Source: Brasilonema sp. UFV-L1 (GTDB lineage: Bacteria; Cyanobacteriota; Cyanobacteriia; Cyanobacteriales; Nostocaceae). Taken from it: 64,000 bases of DNA. Position numbers and translations under genes: made by a program. The stretch lies in the NCBI RefSeq assembly GCF_012912105.1, contig NZ_QMEA01000005.1, positions 100,674 to 164,673 of the forward strand. Direction: 5' to 3'. The first letter of the stretch is position 1. Every line of letters begins with the position of its first letter. Shown in pieces: positions 20,890-29,575 of this stretch. The notes below the pieces were generated by a model. It did not search any database, was not told the DNA's origin, and saw nothing but the letters and a program-made list of their open reading frames with translations.

Positions 20890-21145
20890 GAGTTATCAGT
20901 CATCAGTTATCAGTGAGTAAGGGCGCGCATGAGGCGGGTTTCCCACGCCCAGGCGACTGGCGGAACGCGCAGCGAGACCGGAGGTCTTCCCCGGAGGGTG
21001 AACAAGCTTACCCTCCGGGTATGCGCAAAGCGTGCCCTCTGGGCATACGCCAGATGCTTACGGAGGGAGATCCCCCTGCAGCAGGTTGTCGTCACCGATA
21101 ATTGATAACTGGTAACTGGTAATTGTTAACTGTTAACTGGTAACT
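20890..21145. repeat. Repeat cluster between cpeA and cpeY
   Basis: AGTTATCAGTCATCAGTTATCAGT units are followed by a G/C-rich repeat piece (CGCCCAGGCGACTGGCGGAACGC, CCGGAGG palindromes). GATAACTGGTAACTGGTAA and TTAACTGTTAACTGGTAAC units then run up to the cpeY start codon. No separate gene is credible; the two opposite ORFs in the G/C-rich part are products of the repeat. The cpeYZ promoter or ribosome site must lie in or next to the repeats. Confidence 0.6.
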
Positions 21146-21146
21146 T

Positions 21147-22424
21147 ATGGATAAGCGCTTTTCCAACCTTTTTGGATTAACCGAAGAAGAGGCTATTGCG
21201 CTCTTGGATACGCCTCTAGACCAGTTGGCGGAGGATGACTCTCGCTACGTGGCTGCTTCCGAGTTGGTAAACTTCCCGACAGAGCGCTCTATCAACGCGC
21301 TGATGAGGGCGGTACAGAACACTGACCCCTCCCTAGATAACCGCATCGTGCGACGGAAATCAGTGGAATCGCTGGGGAAGTTGCAAGCACAGCAAGCCTT
21401 AAGCGTCATCCGTACATGTCTTGCAGATGAAGACTGTTATCTAGTTGAAAATACGGTATGGGCTATTGGTGAGATTGGCACCCAAGACTCAGACATACTC
21501 GAAGAAATCGCTCAATTGCTCGAAAAACCAGGGCAAACCTATCGGGTGATTATTCATACTCTGGCAAATTTAGATTATCAGCCAGCACTGGAACGCATCC
21601 GCAAATTTGTAGATAGCAATGACAAACCTACAGCAAGTGCAGCAATTTCTGCCGTTTGTCGCTTTACTGGGGACTACACGACTATCGATCAGGTGATAGC
21701 GCTACTCCAACACCCGAATGTTTATGCGCGTCGGTTGTGCATCCAAGATTTGATTGACTCACGGTATTACGATGCGATTCCTCAAATAGCCCAATGTCCT
21801 GTATCACTTGTCTTTCGGCTGCGCGGGATTCGTTTATTGGCAGAAGCTGGTATTCCAGCCGGAGCGATAACTTTTACAGAGATTCAACCGTCACTAGAGC
21901 AGGTGATTTTTGACCATCCAAAATCATTGAGGTTAGTACACGCTTACGACGAGACTCCAACAGTAGAATTCCTGATTCGGGAACTGTATGACACCGATTT
22001 TGGGCGTTGTTATCTGGCAACTCAGACCTTACTAGAAGCATATCCTGAAAGTGCAGGTGAAGCTCTTATGGCAACTTATACTGCTCACGCTCACAACGAC
22101 TATGGGGCGCATTACCATGTGATGAAACTCTTGGGATGGCTAAAGTATGCTCCAGGCTATGATTTGCTTGTTGAAGCGTTGCACAATCGCGAACCTCAGT
22201 TTCAAAAATCTCGCGCAGGGGCGGCGATCGCTCTAGGTGAATTCGGCGATCCTAGTGCTATTCCCCTTTTGAAAGCTGTTCTGGAGACGAAAATCTGGGA
22301 TTTGAAGTATGCTGCATTAATGGCTTTAGAAAAACTCGGCGATACCACTGCTCATGCAATTGTGGCAAATGACAACAACTGGTTAATTCGAGCCAAAGCA
22401 ACTCACACTCCTGCATCCTTATAA
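21147..22424 (+). CDS. cpeY: Bilin lyase CpeY (HEAT-repeat, E/F type)
   Basis: The protein has 425 residues. MDKRFSNLFGLTEEEAIALL is typical of CpeY. HEAT/PBS-lyase repeats follow throughout (RRKSVESLGKLQAQQALSVI, LVENTVWAIGEIG, SRAGAAIALGEFGDPSAI, KYAALMALEKLGD). In Fremyella, CpeY attaches phycoerythrobilin to Cys82 of CpeA, with CpeZ improving yield. cpeZ starts 12 bp downstream. The start codon is preceded by tandem repeats rather than a clear Shine-Dalgarno. Confidence 0.93.
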   Translation: MDKRFSNLFGLTEEEAIALLDTPLDQLAEDDSRYVAASELVNFPTERSINALMRAVQNTDPSLDNRIVRRKSVESLGKLQAQQALSVIRTCLADEDCYLVENTVWAIGEIGTQDSDILEEIAQLLEKPGQTYRVIIHTLANLDYQPALERIRKFVDSNDKPTASAAISAVCRFTGDYTTIDQVIALLQHPNVYARRLCIQDLIDSRYYDAIPQIAQCPVSLVFRLRGIRLLAEAGIPAGAITFTEIQPSLEQVIFDHPKSLRLVHAYDETPTVEFLIRELYDTDFGRCYLATQTLLEAYPESAGEALMATYTAHAHNDYGAHYHVMKLLGWLKYAPGYDLLVEALHNREPQFQKSRAGAAIALGEFGDPSAIPLLKAVLETKIWDLKYAALMALEKLGDTTAHAIVANDNNWLIRAKATHTPASL

Positions 22425-22435
22425 CGATAAAACCC

Positions 22436-23047
22436 ATGACAGTAGATTCGCTATTTGAACAACTCAAACATCCCAATCCCAACCTACGGGAACGAGCAAT
22501 GCTACAGTTGACAGAAAACCGCGATGAAAATACGATTCCTCGCCTGATGAGCATTCTTAATGACGAAGATGTCGTCTATCGTCGAGCAGCAGTCAAGGCA
22601 TTGGGGATGATTGGTGTAGATAGTGTACCACCTTTGGTAGAATCGTTACTTAACAGCGACAATGTGACTGTGCGGGGTAGCTGTGCGAAGGCTTTAGCAC
22701 AAATTGCAGTTAACTATCCAGACGTTCCTTTTCCAAGCGAAGGTTTGGAAGGATTGCAAATTGCAATCAATGACTCCAATCCGGTGGTTCATATTGCTGC
22801 TGTAATGGCATTGGGTGAGGTTGGTTCGCCTGCTTTTGATATCTTGGCCCAGGCGCTGAAAACGACAGATAATGTAGCGGTGGCGGTGTCAGTCGTCAAC
22901 GCACTCGCTTCAACTGGAGATGAACGAGCAATAGAAGTCCTCAAAGCTTTGACAACTGATGATTCTGCTGATTCTTATGTACGGGAGTCGGCGTTGAGTG
23001 CGTTATCTCGTTTGGAGCAAGTGATTAATTTGAATGCTCGGCGATAG
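22436..23047 (+). CDS. cpeZ: CpeZ, HEAT-repeat lyase/chaperone for phycoerythrin
   Basis: The protein has 203 residues and five HEAT repeats (RERAMLQLTENRDENTIPRL, YRRAAVKALGMIG, VRGSCAKALAQIA, VHIAAVMALGEVG, VVNALASTGDERAIEVL). CpeZ acts with CpeY and as a chaperone-like partner in CpeA/CpeB chromophorylation. It lies 12 bp after cpeY, so the two are one unit. The last residues (ARR) and the TAG stop fall inside a palindromic repeat that begins at 23,041, so the original C-terminus may have been altered. Confidence 0.92.
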   Translation: MTVDSLFEQLKHPNPNLRERAMLQLTENRDENTIPRLMSILNDEDVVYRRAAVKALGMIGVDSVPPLVESLLNSDNVTVRGSCAKALAQIAVNYPDVPFPSEGLEGLQIAINDSNPVVHIAAVMALGEVGSPAFDILAQALKTTDNVAVAVSVVNALASTGDERAIEVLKALTTDDSADSYVRESALSALSRLEQVINLNARR

Positions 23048-23133
23048 CTAGCCCCTTAGGGGGCCGGAGCGCTCCGCTTGTCTTACTTTGCAAAGCGCTT
23101 TGCGCATGAGCGTTCGGCAGATCGCTATCAAGT
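23041..23133 (-). repeat. Palindromic interspersed repeat (GCGATCTGCCGAA...GCTATCGC family)
   Basis: Read on the minus strand this runs GCGATCTGCCGAA ... GGCCCCCTAAGGGGCTAGCT ATCGC, about 90 bp. The same ends bracket the insertion in the histidine kinase remnant at 45,603-45,690, and a 34-bp short form is at 23,199-23,232. Here it supplies the cpeZ stop codon. Confidence 0.75.
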
Positions 23134-23191
23134 TGAAATAAACAAAGGATGTTTGGAAACTCACTTTTAAAGATCAGCGCTAAACACTTGC

Positions 23192-23458
23192 TCAGGAGCG
23201 ATCTGCCGAAGGCAGCAGCGAAGCTATCGCCAATTCGGGAAAAGTCCGTGATATAACTCTTTGGCTATTGGTAAACACTGTTTCTTCATACAGCCCTTCT
23301 TCTAACAACAATACTGAAATCTTCGCTTCCATTGGGTCTACAATCCAATATTCAGGGACTTCCAGTGCTGCGTATTCAGAGCGTTTGTAGCGATAATCCC
23401 GTTTTATCAACTCCAGACTGACGACTTCTACAATCAACAGCGGTGGTGACTGACACAT
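23192..23458 (-). pseudogene. C-terminal fragment of Uma2-family (DUF820) nuclease
   Basis: This is an 88-residue piece: LLIVEVVSLELIKRDYRYKRSEYAALEVPEYWIVDP is the core of Uma2/DUF820 proteins (PD-(D/E)xK fold, E-V-x-S ... D-x-x-x-K-x-x-x-Y ... E-Y-W-I-V-D-P). Full proteins have about 190-250 residues, so the N-terminal half is missing. The last residues (ASLLPSADRS) are encoded by a copy of the short palindromic repeat. It lies in a graveyard of broken genes between cpeZ and the cupin gene. Confidence 0.8.
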
Positions 23459-23572
23459 TCATCAATTCTGCTATATAAAACCTAGACAAGTCTAGACATT
23501 TACTTCTTTCTTCATAGGGAGCATGGGAGCGGTTATCCCGCGCTAACGCGCCGCTGCGCTAACAGAAAGCAT

Positions 23573-23965
23573 TCACGCCTTAGCCCTTCGCGATACGCCA
23601 GGTGCTACCCTGCGGGAAGGCGTTCCGCCTACAACGCGCTTAACACAAGCGGAGCACTGGCTCAAATTGATTGCAGCGTTTAAATCTCTGTCCATTATGT
23701 GTCCGCAATGTTCACATGAATAAACACGTTCACTCAGCGACAGGAATTCTTTCTTGCAACCGCAATTACTACAGGTTTTAGAAGACGGATACCATCTATC
23801 TGCTAAAACTAACTTGCTTCCAAACTTCTTGCATTTGTATTCAAGCTGCCGCTTAAATTCATAGAATCCGCAATCAGATATGGATTTCGCAAGATCCATG
23901 ATTTTGCATCATACCCGAAATATTCAAGTCTTCAATTACTATCACGGCGTGGTTTTTGCATAAGT
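23573..23965 (-). pseudogene. IS200/IS605-family TnpB C-terminal remnant, frameshifted
   Basis: The larger piece (23,573-23,899) has the TnpB zinc finger (CSNCGCKK ... CEHCG) and the DRDLNAAINL active-site segment. Just upstream in another frame is CKNHAVIVIEDLNISGMMQNH, which joins to LAKSISDCGFYEF only after a one-base frameshift near 23,898. The N-terminal two thirds are absent; the remnant abuts the nitroreductase fragment on the other strand. TnpB proteins are RNA-guided nucleases of IS605 elements; this one cannot be active. Confidence 0.85.
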
Positions 23966-24003
23966 AATTGGTGACTTCAAAATTGAGCGAACGTACAGTT
24001 AAT

Positions 24004-24180
24004 ATGTTTGATCGAGATCAAACTATCAAAGACCGGCACTCAACACGCAAATTCTTATCTCAACCAGTGCCACGGGCTTTGCTTTATGAAGCCCTCGCTG
24101 TAGCGCAGTGTGCGCCGTCGAATTCAAATATTCAGCCGTGGCGGATGGTGTTTGCTCAAGGCGTCCGCCGAGATCGTTAA
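24004..24180 (+). pseudogene. N-terminal fragment of a nitroreductase
   Basis: MFDRDQTIKDRHSTRKFL ... ALAVAQCAPSNSNIQPWR is the start of a nitroreductase-family flavoprotein (R-x-S-x-R-x-F, then A-P-S-N-x-N-x-Q-P-W). Only 58 residues remain of about 220; the frame ends shortly after the FMN-binding segment in unrelated sequence. Confidence 0.75.
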
Positions 24181-24379
24181 TGACTGAAAATAATGGCAAA
24201 ACTTTTTCTGAGTAAAGATTATGAGGAGTGCGATTGCGCGGAGCGCACAGCCGGTTGGGCAATCACGGAACTTGTGAGAAATACAGGTTCGTACAACTCT
24301 GATTTAGTTGCGTAATTTACTGTGTTGAGTGTTAGACAAGGCTCAAAAGCCCAAAAATAGTATGATATATATAATATAT

Positions 24380-24407
24380 GATGCGTAAGTGCTAGCACTT
24401 ACGCATC
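24380..24407. repeat. 28-bp perfect palindrome
   Basis: GATGCGTAAGTG-CTAG-CACTTACGCATC is a perfect inverted repeat centred on GCTAGC, preceded by an AT-rich ATATATAATATAT tract. It may be a hairpin end of a lost element or a terminator; the 24,181-24,531 stretch around it holds no gene. Confidence 0.7.
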
Positions 24408-24531
24408 GATTCGGGCACTCCACTGCCAGATAGTCCAATGAATAGAACGATGATATGTCTGAAAGGGCGATGTGTTAACCATCGACCACTCTGATTAGTG
24501 AGGCTATTGAACATCAACGTTTTACCTAACC

Positions 24532-24659
24532 CAAGTTGCTAGTTATCAAAAAGCGCCCCTTTTTAAGTACAAAGCTTTAGCTTTTTGTAACTCGCAATAC
24601 TTGAAAACCAAGTTTTTGTATCTTTAAGATACTGTTTAGGGGTACTAACTAGCAACTTG
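24532..24659. mobile_element. 128-bp MITE-like element with 14-bp terminal inverted repeats
   Basis: CAAGTTGCTAGTTA (24,532-24,545) and TAACTAGCAACTTG (24,646-24,659) are perfect inverted repeats. The interior (AAAAAGCGCCCCTTTTT, AAGCTTTAGCTTTTTG) has no ORF. Its size and structure fit a non-autonomous miniature element. It ends 30 bp before the cupin start codon, so it may carry or have replaced that gene's promoter. Confidence 0.65.
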
Positions 24660-24689
24660 CGTTACCTATCTAAAAAAGGAGATACAGAT

Positions 24690-25259
24690 ATGACAAATGC
24701 GAGTACAGGTCCCAAGAATGTGAATGGGGGTGTAGATCCCTCATGCCCCTACCTGTTTCATCTTGAGGCTTTAACTCCGAGTACATTTGACGGAGGAGAT
24801 CTACGGGGTGCAAACGGAGACAATTGGCCTGCTCTTGCAGATCAAAAGGGAGCCACCTATTTAATCCGCCTCAAACCTGGCGGCATTCGGGAACCCCATT
24901 GGCATCCGAGTGCGTGGGAGTTGAACTACGTGGTATCTGGGAAGGCTAAGTGGGCGATTCAAGGGCTTCAACAGGAGCATTATACCTTTGAAGCCGATCA
25001 GGGCGATATTGTGTTCGCTGCTCAAGGCTTATTTCACTACTTTGAAAATGCCAGCGATGATGAAGACCTGGTTGTCCTGGTTCTGTTTAACAGTAGTCTG
25101 CCAGAGCCACGCAACGACATCGGTATTGTCAACTCACTTAGCCTCATGCCAAACGATGTTATGGCGGCGGTGTTTGGTGTTTCTGCCGATTTCTTCAGCA
25201 ACCTACCGAAGATTGAGAAGCCTGTGACGATTGTCAAGAAACGCTCATCTCAGTCCTAA
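24690..25259 (+). CDS. Cupin-domain protein (oxalate-decarboxylase-like single cupin)
   Basis: ATG 24,690 follows AAAAGGAGATACAGAT; the earlier in-frame ATG at 24,657 lies in the miniature element. The protein has 189 residues. The cupin motif is visible: REPHWHPSAWELNYVVSGKAKW supplies two His and a Glu as metal ligands, and GDIVFAAQGLFHYFEN supplies the third His. The fold resembles one half of bicupin oxalate decarboxylases, but a single-cupin protein may bind or convert another substrate. It lies between the broken-gene stretch and the 3' end of the cpe linker operon, with no obvious functional link to phycobilisomes. Confidence 0.8.
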   Translation: MTNASTGPKNVNGGVDPSCPYLFHLEALTPSTFDGGDLRGANGDNWPALADQKGATYLIRLKPGGIREPHWHPSAWELNYVVSGKAKWAIQGLQQEHYTFEADQGDIVFAAQGLFHYFENASDDEDLVVLVLFNSSLPEPRNDIGIVNSLSLMPNDVMAAVFGVSADFFSNLPKIEKPVTIVKKRSSQS

Positions 25260-25372
25260 TGCTATTAGCAGCTACTCAGGATGCTACCTCCACGTTTGCT
25301 GGAGTCACTCGAACCGCATTTGTAACAAGTTAAGGAACTTCCAAAGAAAAAAATATCCAACTGCTTTTTGTG

Positions 25373-25395
25373 GAGGCAGACGTCTCGCCTGCCTC
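25373..25395. repeat. GAGGCAG/CTGCCTC palindromic repeat
   Basis: GAGGCAG (25,373-25,379) and CTGCCTC (25,389-25,395) flank ACGTCTCGC, followed by GGGCGGGCAAGATGCC. This is a common cyanobacterial intergenic palindromic repeat, here in the 252-bp gap between the cupin and cpeR genes, which converge. Confidence 0.6.
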
Positions 25396-25511
25396 TGGAT
25401 AAGGGCGGGCAAGATGCCAACCCCACAAGATGGATAATTTATTTATTTATCCATAACAAAAGAACCCACTTGTTACCTCTGACCGCTTGCGGCTATATAT
25501 CATATATTTTC

Positions 25512-25862
25512 TTAAACACGTTCATCAAATCTTGTCCGAAAACCACCGTATTTCAGCCAGTATTGCTTTAAGGTATGATGAGGTGTATGTAAACTTGCTT
25601 TCGCCCGATAAAGAATCACCTGACGATGATCACCCATCCAGATTTTGCCAATGGGTTCAATGGATAACAACGCTCCTCCCAGCGCTGCAATACACTCTGA
25701 AAATCGTTCCACCGCACTATAATCAACCGATTCAAAAACAAAAAAATTTCCGCAACAGATCAGATGTCGGCTCCGGATCCAGCATTGCATCTTTTTTTGA
25801 GCTTCCGGTGGTAACATCCCTATTTTTACCCCAGCTGCAGTTTGCTCACCTAATGCGTTCAT
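25512..25862 (-). CDS. cpeR: CpeR, activator of phycoerythrin gene expression
   Basis: The protein has 116 residues from the ATG at 25,862; an internal Met (MLPPEAQKKM, 25,817) may be the true start and gives 101 residues. The sequence CWIRSRHLICCGNFFVFESV, RFSECIAALGGALLSIEPIG and WMGDHRQVILYRAK is characteristic of CpeR. In Fremyella CpeR is the last gene of cpeCDESTR and is needed for cpeBA expression in green light, giving a feed-forward order. It lies 12 bp after cpeT. It was thought to resemble PP2C phosphatases, and no DNA-binding motif is obvious. Confidence 0.9.
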   Translation of the reverse strand: MNALGEQTAAGVKIGMLPPEAQKKMQCWIRSRHLICCGNFFVFESVDYSAVERFSECIAALGGALLSIEPIGKIWMGDHRQVILYRAKASLHTPHHTLKQYWLKYGGFRTRFDERV

Positions 25863-25874
25863 AAAACAGTTGCT

Positions 25875-26480
25875 TCAAAGACGATCAACAGGAAGTTCAT
25901 TTGCAAAACTTTCACGCTTCTCAAACTGCAACGCCCCAAAGGTAGAACCCCAGACTTGTTGATGGGTATTAACATTCATACCTTTATCAAGGCTAACCCA
26001 CGTTGTTTCCGTAACCTCCACATCACTGATCAGATAGGTTAAACATCCCTTTCGCTCGATCAGGCATTTGTTTCCTGGCTCTACACTACCTCGAAACATT
26101 TCGCCTTCTCGTTTAAAAATCATAGAGCAGTGATATCGTCGTTCGATGCAATCGGGTGTGATTGTTCTAAGAATACTTAATTCCCGTGCTGCTCCTGCAT
26201 AGAGCAATGGATCGTCAAGACCGTAATTTTCAATATAAATTTGTTCTCCTTGATCAACTAATCGATGCACTCCCTGACGATAGGGGCTCCATAAGTCGTG
26301 ATCATAAACTTGTTCTGAGTAAAAACCAATCGCGTTGAAAAATTCAAAAGGTAAGGGACGAAAAAAGATATGGATATGAGCAAATTGCTGAGGGTTCTGG
26401 TAGGATTGCTTGTAATTACTGAAATCACCTGCCATCCATTGAGCCAGCGTTATGAAATCATTGGCTTTTACTGAAGTCAT
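25875..26480 (-). CDS. cpeT: CpeT, chromophore lyase CpcT/CpeT family
   Basis: The protein has 201 residues, normal for T-type lyases. FITLAQWMAGDFSNYKQSYQ, HIHIFFRPLPFEFFNAIGFYSEQVYD, PYRQGVHRL and ERKGCLTYLISDVEVTETTWVSLDKGMN match the CpcT/CpeT pattern. T-type lyases act on the beta-subunit Cys153/Cys165 site; in phycoerythrin this is Cys165 of CpeB. It sits between cpeS (81 bp upstream) and cpeR in the cpeCDESTR order. Confidence 0.93.
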   Translation of the reverse strand: MTSVKANDFITLAQWMAGDFSNYKQSYQNPQQFAHIHIFFRPLPFEFFNAIGFYSEQVYDHDLWSPYRQGVHRLVDQGEQIYIENYGLDDPLLYAGAARELSILRTITPDCIERRYHCSMIFKREGEMFRGSVEPGNKCLIERKGCLTYLISDVEVTETTWVSLDKGMNVNTHQQVWGSTFGALQFEKRESFANELPVDRL

Positions 26481-26561
26481 GATCGTGCGTTGTGAGGTCA
26501 GTTATGAATTGTCAGTTACCAGTATCAGTTATAATTGATAAATATTAACTCGCTTACTGAA

Positions 26562-27092
26562 CTATTTAGACAGCGAACGAATTTCTGAGGCAAAGGAAGC
26601 AGTCACCACTCCACTTCCACCACTCGTTTTGATGAGTGATACCCGAAATCGTAAGTTTGGATTGGCAAACCAGATTTTTTCCTCAGCCGCCGCCCGATCA
26701 TATGTCGTCAGCAGCACAAATGTCCCGTCTTCTGTTATGTGATAGTCACCAGCAGCGGCTACGGTTTCAGCGTATCCCTGATCTCTGAGTAATTTGCCCT
26801 GATTGGGGACATTAGGATCGGGAACTGGTACCAAGATACTACTCCCTTTAATCTCTGCGTTTTCATCCCAATCCGATTGTCCTTCCCAAGTCATCCGAAA
26901 AGGAGATACTATCTGGGTTGTGTCAATTTTGTAGGATTTACAAAGGTCGATAACAGCAGAATCATCCGGCGAGAGGGTGACGATATCAATGACTGATTGT
27001 ACAGCTTCAAAGTGGCTAAATGCCAAATGATGAGCACTGCGCTGCGATCGCCAACGTCCAATTGAAAGCTCAACAAACTGCGTAATATCCAT
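26562..27092 (-). CDS. cpeS: CpeS phycoerythrobilin lyase
   Basis: The start is taken at ATG 27,092 (MDITQFVELSIGRWRSQRSA); an in-frame ATG three codons earlier (27,101) and one at 27,137 are less typical. The protein has 176 residues. Lipocalin-like S-type lyase features are GRWRSQRSAHHLAF, GSSILVPVPDP, GKLLRDQGYAETVAAAGDYH and IWFANPNLRFRVS. CpeS attaches phycoerythrobilin to Cys82 of CpeB in Fremyella. The 266-bp gap to cpeE is non-coding. Confidence 0.92.
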   Translation of the reverse strand: MDITQFVELSIGRWRSQRSAHHLAFSHFEAVQSVIDIVTLSPDDSAVIDLCKSYKIDTTQIVSPFRMTWEGQSDWDENAEIKGSSILVPVPDPNVPNQGKLLRDQGYAETVAAAGDYHITEDGTFVLLTTYDRAAAEEKIWFANPNLRFRVSLIKTSGGSGVVTASFASEIRSLSK

Positions 27093-27358
27093 CGGTTTCA
27101 TGCAATAAATTGTTTTCGCAACAGAAGAACCACTCATTTTTTGGCTGTTTGTTTGCCACCTTGCTGCCGATTCTGAAACGTTGTGTGACTAATGACGATT
27201 GTGATTTATCAAATCAAGAGGGAAGAACTGACATTTGGGGTGAAGGACAAGAGCCAAAAGCCATATCAATCAGCGAACAGTTACCAGTCAAAAGTTATCG
27301 TCTTGGTAGCTCTGTTTACTGGTTAGTGTTGACTCATAGCTCTTGTCCGGATTATTAT

Positions 27359-28123
27359 TTAAGCAACTTCAGTAATACTGAGGATTTTGCCGCCAGTCTT
27401 TTGGATGTTCTGAATCTTCTGTGACATTTGGTTGTAGCCAACTTCAAAAGTGACTTTGCCCTGATTCATACGGGGATTAAAGCTACCCTTGGAAACAGTA
27501 ATCCGAAAACGCTTGCCAGTGTTGCTGTAAGCTCCAGAGCCAACTGCTGGGAATTTGATTTTTGTTGGGAGGTTACCCGCCACATCGCTAATCAATTTTG
27601 CCTTTTTGCCAGCAGCATCATAGGCTGCGAATCCCCGGTCTAAAGCAAAGGTACGATTAAAGGTGACATTTTTGATGCCAGTTTGAGTCCGATTACCACG
27701 TGAGTAAGGAACGAGGTTTTCGCCAAAACTCTGGATATACTCATCACTGTCAATGTAGGAGTTGATCTCGGCTTCGTAGCCCTGCTGATTGTAAGTTTGG
27801 ACGTGTTCCGAAATTTCAGCTTGGTCAAGCGGAGGACGTCCCAGCAGATGCTTGAAGTTCAATTCAATGAAACGGTAGGAAGATGAAGTCTCAAAAAACA
27901 ATGAGCGGTAGAGTTCGGATTGAGCAACAGCTCTGACAAATCCTCTGACGGTAATGTCGCCATTGCGTAGCAAGGATTCTGCACTGCTGAGGCGTTGGCT
28001 TTCCATGATGTGGGCATTGCCCAGCACTTGCCGATAGACAGATCGAATGATGATCTGTAGTTCATCTTCTGAGGTATTGGCGCGTAGTTCAACGGATTCT
28101 GCATCTGCAATCCAAAGTGCCAT
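27359..28123 (-). CDS. cpeE: Phycoerythrin-associated rod linker CpeE
   Basis: The protein has 254 residues. A PBS-linker domain (about 15-150: [67 protein letters not shown]) is followed by a CpcD-like C-terminal domain (about 200-254: FRITVSKG ... [18 protein letters not shown]). It joins phycoerythrin hexamers within rods. It is third in the cpeCDESTR operon; the letter assignment follows gene order. Confidence 0.9.
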   Translation of the reverse strand: MALWIADAESVELRANTSEDELQIIIRSVYRQVLGNAHIMESQRLSSAESLLRNGDITVRGFVRAVAQSELYRSLFFETSSSYRFIELNFKHLLGRPPLDQAEISEHVQTYNQQGYEAEINSYIDSDEYIQSFGENLVPYSRGNRTQTGIKNVTFNRTFALDRGFAAYDAAGKKAKLISDVAGNLPTKIKFPAVGSGAYSNTGKRFRITVSKGSFNPRMNQGKVTFEVGYNQMSQKIQNIQKTGGKILSITEVA

Positions 28124-28342
28124 GAGAATTCCTCCTAAAAAGAGTTTTTATTGTTGAGTTTGATACAGTTGAGCAATCGCTGGGAGTGATTTAATCGTCG
28201 AAAGGAAAAATGACTTAAAAGCTGATTGGATAGGTTCGAGGTTAATTTTGAGTATTTACAGCAAATGACTAACCTGAGTCCTTTGTAAGGAAACGGCTCC
28301 ATGAGTCATTGCACGGCGTCATCTAAAATTTTAATCCTTTGA

Positions 28343-28387
28343 GCGATCGCCTTTGAAGACAATTTTTGATTTCTAAAAGGCGATCGC
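28343..28387. repeat. Hairpin with HIP1 arms in the cpeD-cpeE gap
   Basis: GCGATCGCCTTT (28,343-28,354) and AAAGGCGATCGC (28,376-28,387) form a perfect 12-bp stem, and a third GCGATCGC follows at about 28,491. It lies in the 423-bp gap between the stop of cpeD and the start of cpeE. It may stabilise or process the operon mRNA; no gene is present in the gap. Confidence 0.6.
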
Positions 28388-28546
28388 CCAAGCCGCGTAC
28401 CCTACTGCCCAAAGTCACAAAGCGACTTTGCCCGGTTTCTCTGGAACGCTTAAGCCTGTTCTTGTGTAAACAAGCTTGGCACAACAAGGGCGATCGCTCT
28501 GTTGAATTGCAAAGGACATGCCTATGCAATTTTTAAAGATTAAAGT

Positions 28547-29302
28547 CTAGACAATCTCAGTGATACTGACAATCTTACCACCGGTGCGGTTAATCCGCTG
28601 AATTTGAGGGGTCATCCGGTCACCAGGAACAATGTATTCGGTGGTGCTGAACCGGCGCGGACTATCAAACTTGGAACCCCGCACTAAAATCTTAAATTTC
28701 TTTTTGTTCGCTTCACCTGAACCACCAAGGCTAACATCTGCTGGTTTTATCTTGTTCGGGCTGTTGGTAGCCACTGCATAAACCAGTTGAGATGACTTAA
28801 CCGCGCTACTGATTTGAGAAGGACCACGATCTAAAGCGAATGTCCGGTTGTATGTAACCTGACTCCGACCAACTTGTGTTTGCACTCCGCGATTGTAGGG
28901 TACAACATTTTCGCCAAATGCTGACTGGTACTCTTCGCTATCGATGTAGGAGTCAATCTCAGCGTCGTATCCCTTTTCCACACAACGAACAATGTGTTCA
29001 GAAATTTCTGCTTGAGATTGGGGTGGACGACCGAGGAAGTGTTTAAAATTTAGCTCGATAAAACGGTACGGAGCACACTGTTCAAAATAGCGGGAGCGAT
29101 AAAAATCAGACTTGCCAACTGCGCGGACAAACTCCCGTACAGTGATGCTACCATCTTTTAGTTGTGATTCTGCTGACGCCAGACGCTCACTTTCCATCAC
29201 ATGAGGGTTGCCTAAAACCTGCTTATAAACAGCCCGAATGACTGCTTGCACATCCTCCAGAGTGCGAGTGGGCCAGAGTTCTATTGGTGTTATTGTTGCC
29301 AT
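28547..29302 (-). CDS. cpeD: Phycoerythrin-associated rod linker CpeD
   Basis: The protein has 251 residues. It has the same architecture as CpeE: a PBS-linker domain ([72 protein letters not shown]) and a CpcD-like C-terminal domain (KFKILVRGSKF ... IQRINRTGGKIVSITEIV). It organises phycoerythrin hexamers. It is second in the operon, 273 bp after cpeC, with a G/C-rich repeat fragment in between and no gene. Confidence 0.91.
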   Translation of the reverse strand: MATITPIELWPTRTLEDVQAVIRAVYKQVLGNPHVMESERLASAESQLKDGSITVREFVRAVGKSDFYRSRYFEQCAPYRFIELNFKHFLGRPPQSQAEISEHIVRCVEKGYDAEIDSYIDSEEYQSAFGENVVPYNRGVQTQVGRSQVTYNRTFALDRGPSQISSAVKSSQLVYAVATNSPNKIKPADVSLGGSGEANKKKFKILVRGSKFDSPRRFSTTEYIVPGDRMTPQIQRINRTGGKIVSITEIV

Positions 29303-29575
29303 AATTTACGTGAATACTCCTAATACTTTGCTCAGAATTCAAAACTCAGTTCATAGCTATGAGTCAAACCTATGCCTACGGCACCGCTACGACGTTTACA
29401 CAGTCTGTTTGCTACGTGCCCTGCTGGCATAGGACTCATGAGTGTATCCTTTGAACACGCCAAGGGTGTGTACTTTGCACTGTCGCCTGGGCGTGGGAAA
29501 CTCTCGCAACAGCGCTGCTTCACAACAGCACTATCTGCTCAATGCACCAGATCACGGCTCATTGCTAATTCTTTT

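Noticed and set aside
20910..21101. Opposite-strand small ORFs between cpeA and cpeY
   Set aside because: They lie in a G/C-rich palindromic repeat and have low-complexity translations without a ribosome site.
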